Shown here piece by piece: positions 58,401 through 64,000 of a DNA stretch of 64,000 nucleotides. Position 1 is the stretch's first letter. Each line of letters opens with the position of its first letter. Both the position numbers and the translations under genes were made by a program. Source of the stretch: Laguncularia racemosa. Taxonomy: Eukaryota; Streptophyta; Magnoliopsida; Myrtales; Combretaceae. The notes below the pieces were generated by a model that searched no databases, was not told the DNA's origin, and was given only the letters and a program-made list of their open reading frames with translations. Location: NCBI GenBank assembly GCA_037954665.1, contig JBBMOL010000184.1, positions 310,001 to 374,000 of the forward strand, read 5' to 3'.

Positions 58401-61250
58401 TTGGTTACTATCTTTGCTTTCCAACTAGAAATTATTACATCTCTTGAAATTGGCTCATTTATATATCTGACAAATTGTAAAAAAAATTTAAAAAATTGTG
58501 TAATGTTTTTGAAAAAGAAGATTCCGATAAAAAAAAGTACCCTAAATAAAATATTCTAACATCAAAGGACGATCGTGTAAAATCAAACTAAAATGTTAAA
58601 AGTTGTACGCGTTCGAAGTGTAGCGTAGCATCCTATACCAACGAAAATGACACAGCACTCGTGAGATTTAAGGTAGTTGAGTTTGAGTCACGTGAGATCC
58701 ATTACATTTATCTACATAAATGCATGCTCCTTGCTCGCTTTACACAAAATTTAAGGAAAATAAATTTTCAACTTGCATAATATATATATATATATTTATA
58801 TATGTTACAATTTCATATTGATTATTCTAGGTAGTCGCAAAAATGTATAATGAAAGCTAGGGTGGTACCCCTCATGATTCGGATGCCTAAAAGTATTGAA
58901 ATAATTATATAATAAAGGGTAAAAATTATTTAGTGTCTCATTATTTAAAAAATTTTAATTTTTTATTTTAACTTATAAAATTATATAAAAACTTTCAAAA
59001 TTCAAGTTACAATTTATGTATAAGTACTCATAATTTACTCTCTTTTTTCTAAAAAAAAGGAGCTTAATTTAATAATTTTACATATTATACGAAAACTCCC
59101 CTTTCCCCTTAAATAATATGGATGTCGTACGATCCTCTTAAGTTCTTTGGGCTCAACATTTGACGATGAAACATCAGATATTTCACAACATATTAAGTTA
59201 TTTATCCTACTTTGAGATAAATTACATATAATACTGAAGTTGGTTAGCTTTATATATAATATTTAGTAACAAAATTCAAAAATGAAAAAAAAAAAAAGAT
59301 AAAGCTGCTGAAACTCTGTAGTTGCAAAACATTTAGCTAGACCGAGGTATATACTCATGATTTAAAAATAAACTCTACGTAATGTCTGTCTCATAATGCC
59401 CAGGTATGAAAATCTGACCTAGAAAAACAATAAAACATAAGCAGCAAGCATTGTTGTTTCTAGTCAATGCTCATCTTTTTTATTTTGGCTCGTCGGTGCA
59501 TACGGATTTCCTTTTGGCAATAGATCAACCGATTAGGGCTTGTCGGAGGAAATACCGTGAATCAACCCTAAGACTAAACGTTGCACAATTCAAAATATAT
59601 ATGTTCAATAATAATGCAACAAAAGTTGCTTCCAACAATTATACAATTTAAAAGAAGTTTCCTGTTTAGTATATCAGATAAAATTTGGTTCTATACCTAC
59701 AACACCAAGCCATTGGTTACTATCTTTGCTTTCCAACACCAAGCTAGAAATTGTTGCATCTATTGAAATTAACTCGTTCATATATTTGACAAATTGTAAA
59801 AAATTAAATTTAAATGATTGGTAAATGTTTTTGAAAAAAAAGAAAGAGAGAAAGAAAAAAAATTCCATAAATAAAATATTCTAACTTCAAAGGACGAACG
59901 CGTGAGGTCAAGTTCAACTAAAAAGGTTGAAGTTATACACGCGTTAGCATATAGCATCCTGTACTGTACCTAGGAGAATGACACAGCAGAGCACTTGCGA
60001 GATTTGAGGCAGTTCAGTTCGTGTCATGTGAGATCCATTACATTTACGTACATGCGTTCGATACATACTCCTTGCACACCTCAGACAAAACTTCAAGGAA
60101 AAGAATTTCAACTTGCATATATATCAACATATGTTTCAATTTCATATTGATTATTCTAGGTAGTCGAAAAAGTATTAAAATGATCATACAATAAAAGGTA
60201 AAATTATTTAGTTTCTCATTATTTAGAATTTTTTAATTTTAAAATATAAAATTATATAAAAGCTTTCAAAAATTCAAGTTACATTTTATATATAAGTAAG
60301 GAGATTAATTTGGTAATTTTACATGTTATACTAAAACTCCCCTTCCTCTTAAATGATATAGATATTGAATGATCTTGTTAAGAATAATTGATGATGAGAT
60401 ATCAAGATTAATGATTTTAAATTATTTGTCCTATTTTGAAATAAATTATGTATATTACTAAAATTGGTTAGCTTTATATATAATATTTAGTATCAAAATT
60501 AAAAAAAATGATAAAGATGCTGTGATTCTATAGTTGTAGAACATTTAACTAGAATGAGAAACATGTTCTCATGATTTAAAAGTAAACTTTACAGTATCAT
60601 TTAATTGTAAAAAATTTGTGGTACTATACTAGATAAAATATTTTATTTTTTATTTACTTTACGTTTATTTTTTGTTACTAGATAAAAATGATTATACAGT
60701 ATTGGACAAAATATTTATATTTTATATCATCTAAAATATAGTACAAAAATCAAATTTACTAAAAAAAAATACAAAAATCCATATTTAATACTTTATAGAT
60801 TATGTTTAATACAATATTTTATATATTTAAACTGTAAACATTATAAAAAATCTTTGTCTAGTATTATACATATCAAACATGATACAAAAAAGTTATATAA
60901 CTTTTTTTTATGTGTTATTTAATTCTTTTTATATTATCCAATATTACAATTCAAATACTATCTACATAATGTCTATCTCATAGTGCCAAGTATGAAAATT
61001 TGACCTAGAAAACAATAAAACATAAGCAGCAAGCATTATTGTTTCTAGTCAATGCTCATCTTTTTATTTTGGCTCGTTGGTGCATAAGAATTTCCATTTG
61101 TCAATAGATCAACCGATTAGGGCTTGTCGGAGGAAATATTGTGACTAAACGTTGCACCATTCAAAATATATATGCTCAACAGTAAGGGAACAGAAGTTTC
61201 TTCCAACAATTATACAATTTAAAAGAAGTTCTCTGAAATTTGGTTCTATA
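58401..61250 (+). repeat. Direct tandem duplication, about 1.2-1.3 kb per unit
   Basis: Unit 1 is 58401-59712 and unit 2 is 59713 to about 61250. Both begin TTGGTTACTATCTTTGCTTT and end near AAATTTGGTTCTATACC, with moderate divergence. Unit 2 contains a 370-bp MITE absent from unit 1. Neither has a recognised gene; the shared stretch with AGATCAACCGATTAGGGC is the most conserved part. Confidence 0.88.
60593..60962 (-). mobile_element. Tourist-like MITE, family 2, copy 2
   Basis: 370 bp, aligning in reverse to 8920-9296. Flanked by TAC on both sides (60590-60592, 60963-60965), while unit 1 of the tandem duplication has a single TAC (59376-59378) at this place. Ends read AGTATCATTTAATTG and, in reverse, GATAGTATTTGAATTG. 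Confidence 0.85.
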
Positions 61251-61383
61251 CCAATAGTTAAGAGATTCATAAACCACAGAAAAACTCATTAAAAAAAATA
61301 CCCATAAGCCGAAAAAATTCATTAAGAAGTTCAATAAGGTACTTTATTCGATGCTCAATGATCTTATTGCATTTTGTTATGAG

Positions 61384-61520
61384 TTTGAAAAAAAAACTGA
61401 ATGGTTAATATACACTACGTATTATGTATATATAATATATAAATATTATAAAATTTTAATATATATAAATCGTATAAAATATGGGTAATAATTATTTTAG
61501 AAATTATATATTTAATTGTT

Positions 61521-61551
<31 letters not shown>

Positions 61552-61577
61552 ATCACTTAATCAGTATTTTTTCATGA
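61384..61577. mobile_element. MITE, family 1, copy 2
   Basis: Shares with 8130-8345 the order TGGTTAATATACACTACGTATTAT ... TAATAATTATTTTAGAAA and an end complementary to its start (AATCAGTATTTTTTCAT). The right arm is disturbed by a (TATG)n expansion at 61526-61552. Confidence 0.6.
61526..61552. repeat. (TATG)n microsatellite
   Basis: Six TATG units in the right arm of the MITE; similar tracts occur at 12880-12895 and 21433-21461 at the starts of tandem units A and B. Confidence 0.95.
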
Positions 61578-61677
61578 GTCTGTACTTAATAGAATGTGCA
61601 ATACCTTTCTAAAGATTGCGCATATTGGTTAGAAGATAACATCATAGCAAATAGCTGAGAAGGTAACGCTTGTTTCT

Positions 61678-62012
61678 TTATTTACCTCCTCCAAAAGGAG
61701 TAAAAGAGAGGACAGCTATGAGCTGCACTGTTGAACCATTGCTGGGTTGAATTCGGATAGTGATTCCGCGTGCTTGGTTGTGAGATGAGAATCCCACATA
61801 CGAGCTGCTTGTACTTGCGAAGAAAACGGCATAAATTAATGAAGCCAGAACGTTCTTCATGTTATTATAACTAATGAAATGCCGCCATAAGGATTGGGGC
61901 AGGGACACACATAATAATTCTAAATCGACAAAATCTTCTCGTAGATCAGAAAATACTTCAATCAATTCAATATATGCAATATGTAAGGCCTGGTATTGCC
62001 AATAATTGTCAC
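61678..62012 (-). CDS. Unidentified ORF, possible terminal exon
   Basis: Minus-strand open stretch of 110 codons. It starts at a good acceptor (AACCTCAG before GTGAC) and ends with TAA after FTPFGGGK. The upstream part reads YQALHIAYIELIEVFSDLRE. An internal ATG at 61860 would give a separate 60-aa protein starting MKNVLASLIYAVFFASTSSS, which looks like a signal peptide. The amino-acid mix is less AT-biased than surrounding ORFs, but I recognise no family. It could be a last exon of a gene truncated here, or a small secreted peptide, or chance. Confidence 0.3.
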
Positions 62013-62139
62013 CTGAGGTTATGTTATTATAATAATAGTATAAAATTACGTAATAAATACTATATGCATACATATAAAAATTACAAAATGAATGTGCAAA
62101 GTTTCTGGTCAACTCACCTATATATATATATATATGCAT

Positions 62140-64000
62140 TCATTTTGCAATTTTTAAGGAGTAATTTTAAGATCATATATTGATTTCCGCCATTTGTTAA
62201 ATATAGTTGGACGTAAGTTGTTGCTTTGTTGTTTTGTTAATATAGACCATTTAACTGACCGAGATGTTTTAGATCGTCTCTGTGAACTATCTAAGAATGG
62301 AAACCGAAACCAACCCCAATGGTTATAGGGCAATATCCTTGAGCTATTCTAATGGATTGGTCTCCGATTGGTTCTTCAACTAATTCTAGTAGGGTTTTGG
62401 CTGATTTTCCCCCCTTTAAAGTCAGAGAACTGCCTATTTTGGATTTCTCGTATGTTAAACTAGATTTTCAATAGTTTATAATGATTTTTGAACTATTGAA
62501 TCAAGTTAGTTTTCACTTCTTAGAACCCGCCTTTGGTCAAGTCTAATTTTAGTTATAAGAAATTAGATAAATGGTTCTTATATGTGATCGATGATTCCCA
62601 CTTAACAAAATCTAGTATTATACTTAAAGATAATTTAGTTAATATAATCCAACAATAGTTGAGTGGTGGATGTTATGAAACTCTAACTAATAACAAATGA
62701 ATATGAAAAACAAAAGTCGATATTACCTTAGAATCGAGAGAAACTAAGTGGCAGTAAAAAGAAAATGAGAAGCAATAATAGGCAAATCGGCTTAGACCTT
62801 GTGTATTAGTTAACTTAAAAATATTACATTTTATTATGTTTAGTATTATTAATTAAGAATTTTTAAAGGATATATATAGGGTATCATAAAAATTATATCT
62901 TGTATACCTTAGGAAACAAGCTCTAGGTATGGAGATATTATATCCTATATATTAGCTTACATGAGTAGGTTTGGGAAAATTAGAACTAAAACTCATCCTC
63001 TAACCTTCAAATTCTCATTGAGGCCCCCTCCTAAATACATATGGGAATGTACGTTTTAAGCTTTACCAAGGTTATTTACCCATCATAGTTTTGAATGGGT
63101 AGGTGTTTTTATTGTATTGAAAGGGATTGATTGAGTTCATGAAAGCATTTTGTGGAAGATTTGAGATTTCTATTCCACCACCCCATCCCCCCTACCCTAA
63201 CACCAAAAAAAAAAATTCAATAAAATTCATCCTTACTCATTAGAGTCCCCTTTTATCTACCTTTCAAACTTGTTTGTTCATAGACATCTCCATCTCCATT
63301 TCCATCTTTATCTCCTTAATAAGTTTATTGGTTCTTCTCAAGATGCTGTCCTCATTATTTTACATCATCGCCATCTTAGCTATACAACCATCATCATTGC
63401 TTCAACCACAATTTGGACACTTCTTTCTTTCTTTCTTTCTTTCTTTTCTCCTTTTAATTTAGACTATTGCCCTTATGTGGGTATTTTCTTTTGTTAGAGA
63501 ATTGATTCTCCATTCTTTTGGTAATTTTTTTCATTAAAGAGTGGTTAATACTTAGTTTTACTTTAACAGATGTAACATTTTGGTTTGAGTTCAAAGCTTC
63601 TATCTCTTTAGGTGATGTTATCTTGTAATGTTGTAATTCGCTTGTTCTATTGATGAAATGAGTTCTTAATTTATGAGGGGGGAAAAAGAATCACAATTAT
63701 TGTCATATGAATGAATTAAAAGTCCTAGGCAATTTAATTGACAAGTTGGGCAACCATGATGGTAATGTTGCCTACCATGACACCTCTAAGGAACATGTGA
63801 TCGATGCTATGGGGAGGAAAGATGATGGTGTTATGCTAGTTATTAGAGTAGAAAAAATGATGAAGCAAATGGAATGCTGGGATTAGTGCATGTTGATATC
63901 TTAATCGATGATATAGGATATGATGGCATGTGAAAAAGGAGTCATTGGTTATCACATGTTATATGTTATATATATATATATGTGTGTGTGTAAATATCAA
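62140..64000. other. Intergenic region to window end
   Basis: No gene recognised. Holds a (CTTT)n tract at 63421-63447 and a TA/TG repeat at 63967-63992. The open frames at 63270-63497 are low-complexity translations around the CTTT tract. Confidence 0.5.

Noticed and set aside
61526..61552. Telomere-like or satellite array
   Set aside because: TATG repeats are a short microsatellite, not the plant telomere unit.
63270..63497. Open frames of 75 and 62 codons with Phe/Leu-rich ends
   Set aside because: Low-complexity translations of a CTTT microsatellite; no family resemblance.

Overview
The window is AT-rich nuclear DNA from a flowering plant, probably a eudicot; I cannot name the species. 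The evidence is spliced plant genes (a GDSL esterase/lipase and a plastid APS reductase), plant Ty1/copia and Ty3/gypsy retrotransposons primed by initiator Met-tRNA, Tourist-type MITEs, and a nuclear insertion of plastid DNA (ycf2 joined to ndhH). Only one host gene looks intact: the five-exon GDSL gene on the minus strand (10391-12412, 354 aa). A second host gene, APS reductase (plus strand, 29546-37125), is recognisable along its whole length. It carries a stop in exon 1, three frameshifts in the reductase exon and a lost cysteine in its thioredoxin-like CxxC, so I call it a pseudogene.

Layout. 1-3277: 3' part of a decayed Ty3/gypsy element with its 3' LTR. 3278-5142: a repeat whose second copy is at 55125-57007. 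5.1-10.4 kb: no genes, two MITEs. 10.4-12.4 kb: GDSL gene. 12.9-24.7 kb: a direct tandem duplication (about 3.3-3.6 kb per unit), each unit with one orphan NRAMP-like exon; the first unit is interrupted by a young but defective copia element (14953-19881). 24.7-29.5 kb: no genes. 29.5-37.1 kb: APS reductase pseudogene, whose first intron holds a 4.0-kb PIF/Harbinger-like transposon (30154-34162). That transposon contains a Myb/SANT-like ORF remnant plus the first four exons of the kinetochore gene NUF2, introns included. 37.7-51.7 kb: a duplicated segment; the first copy took up plastid DNA and then, or separately, a 9-kb Ty3/gypsy chromovirus-like element (39390-48257), while the second copy (50171-51725) keeps both sites empty. 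52-64 kb: short tandem repeats, a solo LTR, a 1.3-kb tandem duplication with a MITE in one copy, and one unidentified small ORF.

The main theme is duplication followed by transposition. In four cases the paralogous copy inside the same window serves as an empty site, so insertion borders and target-site duplications can be read directly. The most unusual object is the gene-capturing Harbinger-type element carrying NUF2 exons inside the APS reductase gene. Next come the chimeric plastid insertion and the arrays of ACACGRCCRTGT-type palindromes inside LTRs of two different gypsy elements.
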